A stretch of DNA of 47,407 bases from Balneolaceae bacterium (GTDB taxonomy: Bacteria > Bacteroidota > Rhodothermia > Balneolales > Balneolaceae): positions 1 through 47,407 of the forward strand of contig REDA01000047.1 of the NCBI GenBank assembly GCA_007693745.1, in the 5' to 3' direction. The notes below the pieces were generated by a model. That model saw nothing but the letters and a program-made list of their open reading frames with translations. It was not told the origin of the DNA and made no database searches. A program made the position numbers and the translations under genes. Every line of letters begins with the position of its first letter. Within the stretch, counting starts at the first letter, position 1. Of the stretch, positions 24,290 to 34,400 are shown one piece after another.

Positions 24290-25255
24290 CTATCTCTTTT
24301 TGTTTTCAAATTTTTCATAGGCATCGATGATATCCCGAACCAGCTTGTGCCGAACCACATCTTTCTGATCTAAATAGACAAAGGAGATCCCGTCAATCTG
24401 TTTCAGAATATTCTGAATGGATATGAGTCCTGATTCCTGTTTCTTGGGGAGATCGGTCTGTGTGATGTCTCCTGTAATAATTGCACGACTGTTAAAACCC
24501 ATACGGGTCAGAAACATCTTCATTTGTGTGTTTGTGGCATTTTGTGCCTCGTCCAGTATCACAAATGCGTTATTCAGCGTTCGGCCCCGCATGTAGGCCA
24601 GGGGGGCAATTTCGATCACATTTTTTTGCAGGAGAAATTCCAGTTTGTCAAATTCGATCATCTCTTCAAGCGCATCATAAAGGGGCCGGAGATAGGGGTC
24701 AATTTTTTCTCTCAGATCGCCCGGCAGAAACCCAAGGTTTTCCCCGGCTTCCACTGCCGGTCTGGCAAGAATGATTTTTTTTACTTTCTGCTCTTTCAGT
24801 GCCTTAACAGCCAGCGCTACGGAAGTGTAGGTTTTCCCGGTACCGGCCGGACCAATCGTGAATAAAATATCGTTGGTTTCCGATGCTATGACAATGTCGC
24901 GCTGTCCCGGTGTTTTTGCGGTGATTGCTTCACCCGTGTAGGTGTGAAGGATCACATCACCGGTGTCCATCTGGTATTTCGGGGACTTTTCTTTTCTGAG
25001 GCCTTTCTTTCCGGCCTGTCCCGAATCCTCAAAACTTCGGTTTGAGAGTGCAAGGAGTGTGATAATATCACTGCTCTCGACCTGGGTGTTCATTTTTGCT
25101 ATCCGGGTCATTTCCTTTAGTATATTGAGGATCATTTCAACCTCAGTCTCGGGACCCAGTATTTTAATCCGGTGACCCCGGGCAGTGATCTTGGTTGAAG
25201 GAAATGCACGATCCAGCTGGATCAGGTGCTTGTCACCAAACCCCAGTATCACCAC
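24290..25255 (-). CDS. phoH: PhoH-family ATPase; N-terminus probably extends upstream
   Basis: PhoH-like P-loop ATPase: Walker A GPAGTGKTYTSVALAV, ARPAVEAGENLGFLPGDL, and Walker B-type NAFVILDEAQNATNTQMKMFLTRM. PhoH proteins have been linked to RNA metabolism and, in the YbeZ type, to ribosome maturation with YbeY. The given start (GTG, 25255) yields VVILGFGDKHL, but the upstream codons continue in frame as ETSLQLTEDTFLIKSVDP, which resembles the first strand of PhoH proteins. That extension (to 25330, after a TAA at 25333-25331) contains no ATG, GTG or TTG, only ATT and ATC. The true start may thus be a rare codon, or a base error lies upstream. Confidence 0.9.
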   Translation of the reverse strand: MVILGFGDKHLIQLDRAFPSTKITARGHRIKILGPETEVEMILNILKEMTRIAKMNTQVESSDIITLLALSNRSFEDSGQAGKKGLRKEKSPKYQMDTGDVILHTYTGEAITAKTPGQRDIVIASETNDILFTIGPAGTGKTYTSVALAVKALKEQKVKKIILARPAVEAGENLGFLPGDLREKIDPYLRPLYDALEEMIEFDKLEFLLQKNVIEIAPLAYMRGRTLNNAFVILDEAQNATNTQMKMFLTRMGFNSRAIITGDITQTDLPKKQESGLISIQNILKQIDGISFVYLDQKDVVRHKLVRDIIDAYEKFENKKR

Positions 25256-25385
25256 AGGATCAACGGATTTGATGAGAAAAGTATCTTCGGTAAGTTGAAG
25301 TGAGGTTTCGATAGTGGTAAATGAATGAATTTAGGTTGACGCTTGTGTATTTACTTATTTTGTTGGCTTTAAATAACGTAACATT

Positions 25386-26075
25386 CTACGCGCGGGCAGC
25401 GTGCCCGTCTCTGGCTGATTCCCTGATTTTACGGATCTGTACGGCCATGCTTTCTGATTTAAATATACTGCTTCCTGCAACAAGGATATCGGCTCCTGTT
25501 TGGGTGAGTTGAGAACTGTTTTCAAGTCCTACACCACCGTCCACTTCGATGAGGTATCCAAAACCGTGTTGTTCACGGTATCTGTAAAGTGTATCAATTT
25601 TCTGATAACTCGATTCAATAAATTTCTGCCCGCCAAATCCCGGATTCACACTCATCACCAGAACGAGATCCACTTCTGGCAGAACGGGGAGAAGCAGATC
25701 AACAGACGTAGCCGGATTGACCACGACACCGGTCATGCACCCATTGGCACGGATGTTCTGCAGTGTTCGGTGAAGATGTGGACAGGCTTCATAATGAACG
25801 GAAATCAGATCGGCTCCTGCATCTGCAAAATCCTCAATGTACTGATCCGGGTTTTCAATCATCAGATGTACATCCAGAAAAGCCTCAGGGGCGATCTCCC
25901 TGACAGTGGAGACCACTCCCGGTCCATAACTGATATTGGGGACAAAATGGCCATCCATGATGTCGCAGTGGATCCATTTGATGCCGGTGTCCAGACACTC
26001 CCGGATCTGTTCTCCCAGCCTTGAAAAATCGGCGGCAAGAATGGATGGTGCAATTACCGGATATTCAGTATCCAT
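25386..26075 (-). CDS. rpe: Ribulose-phosphate 3-epimerase
   Basis: Interconverts ribulose-5-phosphate and xylulose-5-phosphate in the pentose phosphate pathway. The 229-residue TIM barrel shows APSILAADFSRLG, HCDIMDGHFVPNISYGP, LDVHLMIENP, SVHYEA, VMSVNPGFGGQKFIE and EVDGGVG, including the metal-binding His and Asp residues. It starts 5 bp after the PASTA gene stop, so these two are cotranscribed. Confidence 0.96.
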   Translation of the reverse strand: MDTEYPVIAPSILAADFSRLGEQIRECLDTGIKWIHCDIMDGHFVPNISYGPGVVSTVREIAPEAFLDVHLMIENPDQYIEDFADAGADLISVHYEACPHLHRTLQNIRANGCMTGVVVNPATSVDLLLPVLPEVDLVLVMSVNPGFGGQKFIESSYQKIDTLYRYREQHGFGYLIEVDGGVGLENSSQLTQTGADILVAGSSIFKSESMAVQIRKIRESARDGHAARA

Positions 26076-26080
26076 AATGA

Positions 26081-26905
26081 TTAATTATTTTCCAGATTAT
26101 TATTGCTGTTCACTGCAGTGGTATCATCAATAATGGCTCCGGATTCAATCTCTTCACGGGCATCAAACCTCTCGGCCACAATCAATAAGAGTGCTTCACC
26201 CTCTGTGAGCTGAGGCTCTGAAGGGGTGAATGAGATAACCGTATTGGGGGATACCGTCATACTGGGCTCAAATCGTATTTCACCGACCCTGAGTCCGGCA
26301 CGGATGATCTCTTGCTGCGCTTCGGTGAGACGCAATCCCTTCACATCCGGCACATCTACAAGTCTCGAACCCAGTCCGTCACTTACCACAAGGTTCACTA
26401 CTGTACCCCTCGCTACCGTGTCTCCGGCTGCAACCGACTGCCGTAAAATAGTATTACGAAACCTGGAAGATTCATAACTGCGTGTTCCGACTGTCAAACC
26501 GTGATTTTCGAGCTGGATTTCGGCGTTACGAAGAGAGAGATTCACCACCTCCGGAACTACAGTTTGAGGCGTGACTGCCGTGTTGACTGTAAGGTATATT
26601 TTTCTGTTTGGTTTTACGATTTGACGTGCTGTGGGCGCCTGATCGATAATATAGTTCGCCGGATAGGCACTATTTGCTCGCCTGTCCAGAATCTCGAATC
26701 TCAGTCCCGCGTTTACAAGCTTTTCTTCTGCCTCTTCAAGAGATATTTTTGTTACATCCGGAACAGTGATTCCCTGATTGTAATTGGTGTAATAGGGCAT
26801 GATAAGCAGATCTGCAATCAGTGCCAGAGCGATGCCGGCAGTGAACAGTCCACCCAGCATCAGCATGATTTTTTTTGTGAAAATTTTTGATATATACGGT
26901 TTCAT
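26081..26905 (-). CDS. Membrane-anchored protein with three PASTA domains
   Basis: From the ATG at 26905 (274 residues; an ATG at 26959 would add 18) the protein has a basic N-terminus, one transmembrane segment (about 12-35) and three PASTA repeats (roughly 47-115, 116-185, 190-258), each with a VPDV/VPEV start (ITVPDVTKISLEEAEEKL, TVVPEVVNLSLRNAE, VDVPDVKGLRLTEAQ). The C-terminus is Asn-rich. PASTA domains bind peptidoglycan or muropeptides in PBPs and Ser/Thr kinases; here there is no kinase or transpeptidase domain. It heads the rpe-phoH-MBL-punA run. Confidence 0.9.
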   Translation of the reverse strand: MKPYISKIFTKKIMLMLGGLFTAGIALALIADLLIMPYYTNYNQGITVPDVTKISLEEAEEKLVNAGLRFEILDRRANSAYPANYIIDQAPTARQIVKPNRKIYLTVNTAVTPQTVVPEVVNLSLRNAEIQLENHGLTVGTRSYESSRFRNTILRQSVAAGDTVARGTVVNLVVSDGLGSRLVDVPDVKGLRLTEAQQEIIRAGLRVGEIRFEPSMTVSPNTVISFTPSEPQLTEGEALLLIVAERFDAREEIESGAIIDDTTAVNSNNNLENN

Positions 26906-27033
26906 TCGACTCGGATTGCTCTTTCCCGGATTGATTATAACGCAACACAGGTTTTTCACGGAATCATTAAATGTACGGTTTTTGTTCCCGATTCAGTGAC
27001 TGATTTTCTGTTATTTGTGCTTTTTAAACCGGA

Positions 27034-28014
27034 TTAAAACGTTAGTAAAACTTTAACCTGTTCACCCGGATAGAATGTTGGAGTGACATTTAGCCGGTTT
27101 TGTTTCATTGAGAGTGTAAAATAAGCATCAAAAGCTGAAATAAAATGGTTTGCAATCAGAAGGGATTTAAACCGGTTACTTTTCCTGAAGTTGTCGTTGA
27201 AGAGAAATGATCTCTCAACTCCTTCATAGAAAAGCGGACTCGCATAGTTTCCGTTTCTGTCAATCCGGAATCGCTGGCCAAACTGGTCACCCAGATGCCC
27301 AAGACTGTTGTGGAATGAGCCATAATCTCTCCAGCCAGCCTGATACTGATAATACTTTGAAATCAATTCATAATACTGCTGTGAGCCAAAATCGGGAAGG
27401 GTGTGGGAAAACAAACTGGCAAAAAGTTCATCCGTGGTGTGGTAGGGGGTATTGCGTTCCACGCTTCTGAGCAGTGAGAGGGAGATCTGATTCCACTCCA
27501 CAGAGGTGTTAAAGGTAGGCGAGATACCGTTGAGCATCTCCCTGAGCTGTTTCAGGTAAGGGTTCTCAATTTTGTGATAATCGTGATATTCAATCAGCCA
27601 GTTGGCATACTGAATCACACTCCAGTTTTGATCTGCAAACCGTTCATAAGAGCGCTCACCCTGTTTACCCCGGTTTTGATACTCCAGCACATAGTAGATG
27701 GAGAGTGCTTCCGCAATAAGATAAATCCCGCCCCTCACCCAGTTACCATTAGCAAACTGTCCACTTCCGGGCAGAATCAATGAACTAATAAACCGGGATC
27801 CGGGCCGCTCGAAAAAAGAGGGTTTTACATCGTGAAATGCCTGAGAAGGGTAAGGAACGCGAAGAAGCACAGGTGTTACAATGTATAGCTCCTGAGTGGT
27901 TACAGCAGTGTCACTTATTTGTTTGACATTGGAGTCAATATCCCCTGCAAGCACCTTTCCGCTCAGGAGTGTTATGAAGGCAAAAAGAAGAATAGAAGAG
28001 GAGAGTCCCTTCAT
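27034..28014 (-). CDS. Exported DUF5683-like envelope protein
   Basis: 326 residues with a signal peptide (MKGLSSSILLFAFITLLSGKVLAG). A core RFISSLILPGSGQFANGNW then RGGIYLIAEALS resembles the DUF5683 region of Bacteroidota envelope proteins (two hairpin-like hydrophobic segments after an LxPGxGQ motif). The rest is rich in aromatic residues, as in outer-membrane proteins of this group. Its start overlaps the stop of the preceding barrel protein by 4 bp (28011-28014), so they are translationally coupled. Function unknown; it is the last gene of the PorV-headed operon. Confidence 0.72.
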   Translation of the reverse strand: MKGLSSSILLFAFITLLSGKVLAGDIDSNVKQISDTAVTTQELYIVTPVLLRVPYPSQAFHDVKPSFFERPGSRFISSLILPGSGQFANGNWVRGGIYLIAEALSIYYVLEYQNRGKQGERSYERFADQNWSVIQYANWLIEYHDYHKIENPYLKQLREMLNGISPTFNTSVEWNQISLSLLRSVERNTPYHTTDELFASLFSHTLPDFGSQQYYELISKYYQYQAGWRDYGSFHNSLGHLGDQFGQRFRIDRNGNYASPLFYEGVERSFLFNDNFRKSNRFKSLLIANHFISAFDAYFTLSMKQNRLNVTPTFYPGEQVKVLLTF

Positions 28015-31000
28015 AATGGATCAAAATCAAAAGTTAAACCAAAATAGAAAATCAGCTGCCTCCCATACGTAACTGTTCCTGAATCACCCGGTGTGATAAA
28101 CTGAGGAGGCAGTGAGAGATCAAAGCGGCTGAGTCCGTATGCTGATGTGACAAAGAGCTTTAATGGGAAAAGATAATCAGAGTTGAGTGAAAGTCGAAGC
28201 TCGGCTCCAAATCCGTATTTCAGCCGGTTCCCGGTTTCGAGCGGTCCTCCCCACCCATTTGCTGTTTCAACAAACAGATGGGCAAACAGTTTGTCCGGAG
28301 AATATCCGCTAATTTGACGATCCAGTCGTGTGAACACCGGTTGTAGCAGTGAGAATCTTGAGAAAAATGTTCTGTTGCCTCCTAATGCATACGTCGGGTA
28401 GGAACGCATTCCACCCAGTCCACCTGTATAATCGAGATAGAAAGAATCATCCGGATTGTTGAGATAACTGAAAAAACGGCTCCTTACCATCATCCCGCCG
28501 GCTTCCCCTGTTTTAAATCCGATTCCCAGTCTTGCCTGCACAGAATGATTGATGTCGCGCGAGTAATTGGGTGTCAGCAATCCATCTTCCACATCAAAGG
28601 ATTGCAGAAGCCGCCCGTTCTGTATTTGGTAACCGATCGTCCCGTTTAATCCTGCCGGAAACATATCAGAGTGCTTGTGAGGTTGCTGCAGATCTGTAAT
28701 CCATGCAAGAGAGAAGGTAGTGCCGCGAAAATATTCGGTGGTGCTGCCCGGTATGGTCTGACGGTACTCCTCTGAAAAGAACCGCTCAGTCGTTACCGAG
28801 TAGGGTGACCTGATAAAACCTGCTTCCAGCAGACTCCAGCGGCTGAGTTTGCTGCGGAACCAGAGACTTGCTTCCCACATGGAGTATCGCAGGTCAATCG
28901 GTTTCTCCACCGGCAGGCAGGAGGTACAGGGAAACTCATCGATTGTAAACCCGTTTTTAACACTTCGTGTGAGGTTATAAACTTCAAAAGAGACTGTTGG
29001 TGACCAGCTTCTTTGTATAAAGGGCAATCCTCGGTGTTCCACGATGAAGAAAAGATCCCGATCCAGTTTATTGAGGCGGGTTGGGGAGAAAAAGCCTGCA
29101 AAACTGTCTGCAGGCTGAGAGCCCGGACCAAAAAGTGCCCCGCCAAAAAATGAGATCTGTTCCGTAACATCACGGACAGATAAATAGGCGCCCAGTTTCA
29201 AATCACGCCAGAGGTTTTTCCCAAGAAGAGCGGCATTACGATTTCGTATCAGCTGAAAATTACTTCCGTAAGTGCGGCTGTAGGCATCGATTCGAAGAAC
29301 AGGAAAAATCGACAGACCGGTAGTCCGTTCGCTGTAGGGACGAATCTCAAATACGTTATTCTCTTCCTCTGAAATCGAAGAGACTGCCGAGTAGTACAGC
29401 TGACCTGAGAGCTTAGTTTGCACAGATGCTTCGGGAATGAAATCGTCCATTCTTAAAAGAAGCGAAGAATCCATTTCACCCTGAATTGTCATTTCAGAAA
29501 TCTGATATCCGTTGCCTCTGAATTCAGAAAAAAGAAGAGTCTTTCCATCGCTCCAGGGCATGAATCCGCCCCCTCTTAACTGTGTAACCTGTTGTATCAT
29601 CTGATCTTCGAGGCGAAGTCTGTAGATATTGAATATGCCGGTTGCATCCGATGAGAAGTAAAGCCACTTTCCATCGACTCCGGGCCATGGATCCCGAAAG
29701 TCGATCCCGCTGTGATAGAGCAGAGGTTTCATTTCTCCTGATTCGATATCGAGAATCCAGATATCGCGATTGGATCTGTTCCCTCTGGAGAACCAGAGGC
29801 TTTTTCCGTCGGGCGCCCAAACCGGAGTGTAAAGGGTTTCCCATTCTGAGAATCGGGTAAGCACTGCGATATCGCCGGTCGCAACATCTGCCGTAACCAG
29901 GTTTTGAGTCCCGTTTTGATGCTGAATAGCCGCCAGAATGGGTAAACTGGGGTGCCAGGCCGGATCCTGTAGTCTGCCGTTCTTTGTCAGCCTGACACTC
30001 TCACTGCTATCTATTGAGTAGAGCCAGAGATCAAGATAGTTCTCACCCAGTCGGTTTACGCTGTGCCTGCTGTATGCCACAGTGCTGCCATCCGGAGAAA
30101 AACTGAAACGGTTCGCTGCTCGCGGGGAGAATCGTCCGGAAAACCGGGTCTCATCATAGTTGTATGGAGAGTCGTTTGGTGGATGAATAAAACCGGCCGG
30201 AGCCTTCTCCGTTCCGGGGTTCTCTTCCCTGAATATGAGTGAGAGTCGATTGTCGTCCCTGCCCTGATTCGACAGATATGCAGTCATGTTACTGTCTGGC
30301 GGGCGCTGAGGGTGAAAATGAAGAAACCCGTTATCCGAGACGGTTTCCGGTATGTCCTGAACGGTTTCCGGCAATTCTTCTCTGACCCGATTCAACTCAT
30401 ATTGTATCCAGCTTTCGAATAAATCATCTGCTTCTGATCCCGTCACAGACTTAAGTATATGGTTAAAATTCCGCTTCGACATCTCGGCAGATGCAGCGGT
30501 CAGTTTAGCGATTACCGATTCTCCGAAATTCTCTGTCAGCCAGCTTACAAACGCAAATCCCTGATTATAGACCAGTTCTCTTTCAAGGCTGTTTTTTGAG
30601 CTGAAATGAGACATTTCCGTGAGAGAAAGTATGTTTTCAGTGAGCAGATGCTCGCGAAGAATCATCTCCCGGTGAGAATCCCTTTCATCAAACCGAAAGC
30701 CCTCAATCTGATATTGTGCCGCTCCTTCAGCAAACCATGCAGGTATGCCAAGAGCCGGAAACGGGTGCGTAATGATGCCGTTGGGATAACCGTATAGAAC
30801 ATCAGGCCTTCTTACATTTTCATAATTGAGCCACTGAAGATAGAGAGCGGGTATTGCAGGATTTCGTCTCATGGAAGCTCCCAGTTGAATCATGTGAATA
30901 AATTCATGTGTAATCACATTATGGAACCAGTCGTGTGAGCCTCTGAACGGGGTATCGATCGAGGGGAGCCAGATTTCAATCTTGTTGTCAAAGAAAAATG

Positions 31001-31406
31001 CGGCTCCGTTCGAGTAATCTTCCCGGTCACGTAAAACAATACTCACCTTGCGATCCGGCTCATGATCATAAAAAGTGGTCACAGGCTCATAAATCATCTC
31101 TGCGATGGATGCCGAGTAACGGGCCGCTTCTTCACTGCCAGGCTGGAAGTGGATCAGAAAGTGATCACTTTCGAGAGTAAACCATTTCAGATGATTATTC
31201 GGATAAGAGAGGTCACCCGGCCGGATTTGAGCACTGGATAGTACTGGAGAAACAAGCAGAAGCAGCAGCCAGGATGTAATAATCAGATTTTTTTTACGAA
31301 CGGGTCTTGCAGAATCCCTGAAGTACTGAAGAAAAAATCTCACCGGGTTCGTATTCTGCCAGGCAGACAGATAAGAAGCACTGTTACGGATCGCTTGAAT
31401 GGTCAT
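28011..31406 (-). CDS. Gluzincin peptidase / beta-propeller / C-terminal beta-barrel outer-membrane protein
   Basis: 1131 residues with a signal segment at about 40-60. Residues about 65-350 form a gluzincin (peptidase MA-like) domain: zinc motif HEFIH (167-171) and the downstream GIPAWFAEGAAQY glutamate, so it looks catalytically competent. A TolB/WD40-type propeller (about 400-690) follows with repeats such as RFSFSPDGSTVAYSRHS, PVWAPDGKSLWFSRG and GVDGKWLYFSSDATG. The C-terminal third (about 735-1131) looks like a surface-antigen-type beta-barrel with alternating aromatic strands, ending in YFGLTFDFDPL. Such proteins are often annotated as 'biopolymer transporter Tol'. It overlaps its upstream and downstream genes by 4 bp each (ATGA type), implying fixed co-expression with the T9SS-sorted protein. 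Confidence 0.82.
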   Translation of the reverse strand: MTIQAIRNSASYLSAWQNTNPVRFFLQYFRDSARPVRKKNLIITSWLLLLLVSPVLSSAQIRPGDLSYPNNHLKWFTLESDHFLIHFQPGSEEAARYSASIAEMIYEPVTTFYDHEPDRKVSIVLRDREDYSNGAAFFFDNKIEIWLPSIDTPFRGSHDWFHNVITHEFIHMIQLGASMRRNPAIPALYLQWLNYENVRRPDVLYGYPNGIITHPFPALGIPAWFAEGAAQYQIEGFRFDERDSHREMILREHLLTENILSLTEMSHFSSKNSLERELVYNQGFAFVSWLTENFGESVIAKLTAASAEMSKRNFNHILKSVTGSEADDLFESWIQYELNRVREELPETVQDIPETVSDNGFLHFHPQRPPDSNMTAYLSNQGRDDNRLSLIFREENPGTEKAPAGFIHPPNDSPYNYDETRFSGRFSPRAANRFSFSPDGSTVAYSRHSVNRLGENYLDLWLYSIDSSESVRLTKNGRLQDPAWHPSLPILAAIQHQNGTQNLVTADVATGDIAVLTRFSEWETLYTPVWAPDGKSLWFSRGNRSNRDIWILDIESGEMKPLLYHSGIDFRDPWPGVDGKWLYFSSDATGIFNIYRLRLEDQMIQQVTQLRGGGFMPWSDGKTLLFSEFRGNGYQISEMTIQGEMDSSLLLRMDDFIPEASVQTKLSGQLYYSAVSSISEEENNVFEIRPYSERTTGLSIFPVLRIDAYSRTYGSNFQLIRNRNAALLGKNLWRDLKLGAYLSVRDVTEQISFFGGALFGPGSQPADSFAGFFSPTRLNKLDRDLFFIVEHRGLPFIQRSWSPTVSFEVYNLTRSVKNGFTIDEFPCTSCLPVEKPIDLRYSMWEASLWFRSKLSRWSLLEAGFIRSPYSVTTERFFSEEYRQTIPGSTTEYFRGTTFSLAWITDLQQPHKHSDMFPAGLNGTIGYQIQNGRLLQSFDVEDGLLTPNYSRDINHSVQARLGIGFKTGEAGGMMVRSRFFSYLNNPDDSFYLDYTGGLGGMRSYPTYALGGNRTFFSRFSLLQPVFTRLDRQISGYSPDKLFAHLFVETANGWGGPLETGNRLKYGFGAELRLSLNSDYLFPLKLFVTSAYGLSRFDLSLPPQFITPGDSGTVTYGRQLIFYFGLTFDFDPL

Positions 31407-34400
31407 CTGACAACAGCAATTTTAAACATAAGTGACTCTCGGCTTTTACCGTCATTGGCTTCAATGAGTGCGATATAAGCTCCGCTGGCCCATTGTGAGG
31501 TCTCTATCCGGATCTCTTCGGGAAAACTGCCGCGGGATGTTGTTTCTGAATCGTGGATCAGACGGCCGCTGAGCGTCAGAATCCGTATCCGTATTTCAGC
31601 AGGTTGACGGGTATGGAAACGAATATGTGTGTGATCTCTTGCAGGATTGGGCCAGTTGTAGGTTTCATCTTGATCTAAGAGAGTCTGCAGAGGTTCGGCA
31701 GGATTGGGGCTGGTGGCAGAACTGATATAGGATCCCTTATTATTGACGCCATCGCCCAGAACAGATCCCCACTCTACTGCGGAAATCTGAGGAAACTTCC
31801 AAAGAATCAGCTCGTTGCTGCTGTTCACGGCAGCGAGATAATTCCCTGCTACAGTCATGATTACCGGTTGCTCATCGGGCTGCCCTGCATCTCCTGCAAG
31901 AAGGGGAAACCCCGGCAATTTGGATCCGGAACTGCTGTAGCCAAAAATAAGCAGGGAGTAGGAATCGCGTCCCATAATCAGAAGCTCCTGATTTCCATTT
32001 CCGTTCAGATCAGCAATGAGTGGAGCACCGAAAAACTTTGTACTTTTCGGTGCCCTGACCGGAAAACCATCCAGCGTTGCACCATTCAGATTACGGACAG
32101 TCATCCTGTCGCCATGTTCACTTATCCACGCGATATCGGGATATCCGTCACCCGAAAGATCTCCGAATGCCGGCCGTTGAAGGGATTCATTTTCAACGAT
32201 GGTGAGCGGATCTCTGTACTGGTTGACACCCCGGTAAATCTGCAGTTTGCGACCCAGATTTAGCCAGACATCTATTGACTGATCTGACTGCGCCAACAGA
32301 CCGAGTGAGAGGTGATCGCTTTCCCGAATATCGCTGTTTAGCTGTAACGTTTCGGTGCCTGACCGGATGGAAAGTCTGTTATCAATGATGGACGCCTGCA
32401 GTGATTGAATAACTGCTGAATTACGGGTAATACCACTCAGGGAGACGAGAAGATCTTCTTCAATATTGAATCGCAGGTCTGTTCCTTCAAGATCCACATA
32501 ATCCGGATCTGACCAGCTCAGGTAGCCGTTGTTGGCCGGTATTTCTGCACTATTCACAAGTTCTGTTTTATTTTCACCGATTTCATAAAAATCGAGTTTC
32601 AGCCCATCTGACCGGGAGAAGTCAGGCCGTGATGCGGCGGCAATCCGGTTCATGCCGGGCAAGATGAGGGGCTGCTGCATACGCTTTATCATGACCGGCG
32701 GGGTGATCCACTCCATTGTTTCAAGATGAAGAATGCGGAAACCATTGTCTGCTGAAATGAGCAGATGAGGTTCTTGCCTGCTGTTAATAAATCCCCGGAG
32801 CGATAGCGGGTAGTGCCTGAGGTATGGATCTTCCGACTGAAAGGTTGTTCGCAGGGGTGCAAGACCGAGCCTTTGAGGTGGCTCATACAGGATATCAACC
32901 GGTTGAACCGGCCTGATTCTGAATGAAGCGGTTGGCAGGTTATCAGAAAAATCGTACAGTTCGAAGAAGGAGGGGGTGCCTGCATGACTGTAATTATTTG
33001 GAAATGTATCGAGCCCAAATCGGTTTTGATAGAGGCTCAGTGTATCACCTGACTGGGTAATTACGGCAGAATCGTTTCCATTCCACCAGAAGTCAAATGG
33101 TGAACCATTGACTTCGTTTTGGAAAAAGAGTCCTTCAATGGGTCTGCCTATATCCTGAGCCCCGTCTGCTTCCTTTACCTCAACACCGCGGCGATCAGGA
33201 TTGCTGTTGATCCCGGTGCTGTTTATCTGACGCCGGATCACAGACTCGTCTATGTGCCAGATTAGAATTCCGCCGTTGAGAGCCTTTCCGTTTGAATACC
33301 CCGAACCGGGGTTTCGGAGTCCGCCGGGCAGTGAGAAGTCAAAATGAGAAACATCTGTCACCACACCGGGTTCGAGCAGGAGGTCGAACCCTCTGCTTTG
33401 GTTCACGAAATCGTCATCCTCATTTGAAAATGTTTGCTGTACGAACGAACCATCGGGTTTTCGGATAGTCAGAATTACACCAGTTCCATGCGGATCCCGG
33501 TGCCTGTTTTCAATCAGGTAATATTCATCCGAAGAGATGGATACTCTCCCAATCTCTCCGGGCTGTGTTTCTGAAGTTGCTTCGAGGGCAATATGCATCT
33601 CTGAATCATACTGAATACCGAACGGCTCTGCCCATCCTAAATAGACACGTTCCCAGGCTGAAAGATTCGGTGGAAAGAGACCATTGTAGGAGAAGATTCC
33701 CGCTCCATCCATTAATCCGAAGCGACCAATACCGGACCTGCCGTTTGTGGTGTTGAAAAGATCGGGAAGGCCAAGATGGCTGCCGATGCGTGAGGTAAGC
33801 AGTCCGTTCACAGAGAGTGGAACAACGAATCGATCGCCATTTACTTCAGTTCCGGCTCTGCTCAATGTTCTTGGGATTATGAGCGTGTTGGATACCAGTA
33901 CCGATCCATTGTTAATTGAAATTCCGCTAAATGACGGGTCATCCAGAAGATCGCGCAGTGAGTTCAGGCTCAGATAAGCTGAGGGAATATCCTGCGGGGT
34001 ACGGTCGAGGGAGGTTCCCGTTAATTCAATATCTCTCCCAATGCCGGCATGGAAGAGAATAAAAGCAATGTTGCTGCAATGAGTTGCAGGTAAATCCAGT
34101 GAACCGGATTCGGCGATCATCGACCAGCTGTCCACCATCAGATCGGCGAGAGGCTCAAGGCCCGGATTTTCACCTACAGGTGAATATTCCTCCATTTTTC
34201 TCTGCAGCCTGTACACAGCCGGAAGTACGGAGTAGCTGATTTCGATTCCATTCCCGGAGTTTCGTTCGAAATAGTTCTTTGCAAATTCGAGATGGGCTTC
34301 AAAATACCCCTGATCATGGGGGAGGGCATCCACAGAAGTTCCCGGAGATTCAAGATAGGGCACGCTGCCCGTATCGAAAGTGCCATTTCCTGAAGTAAAA

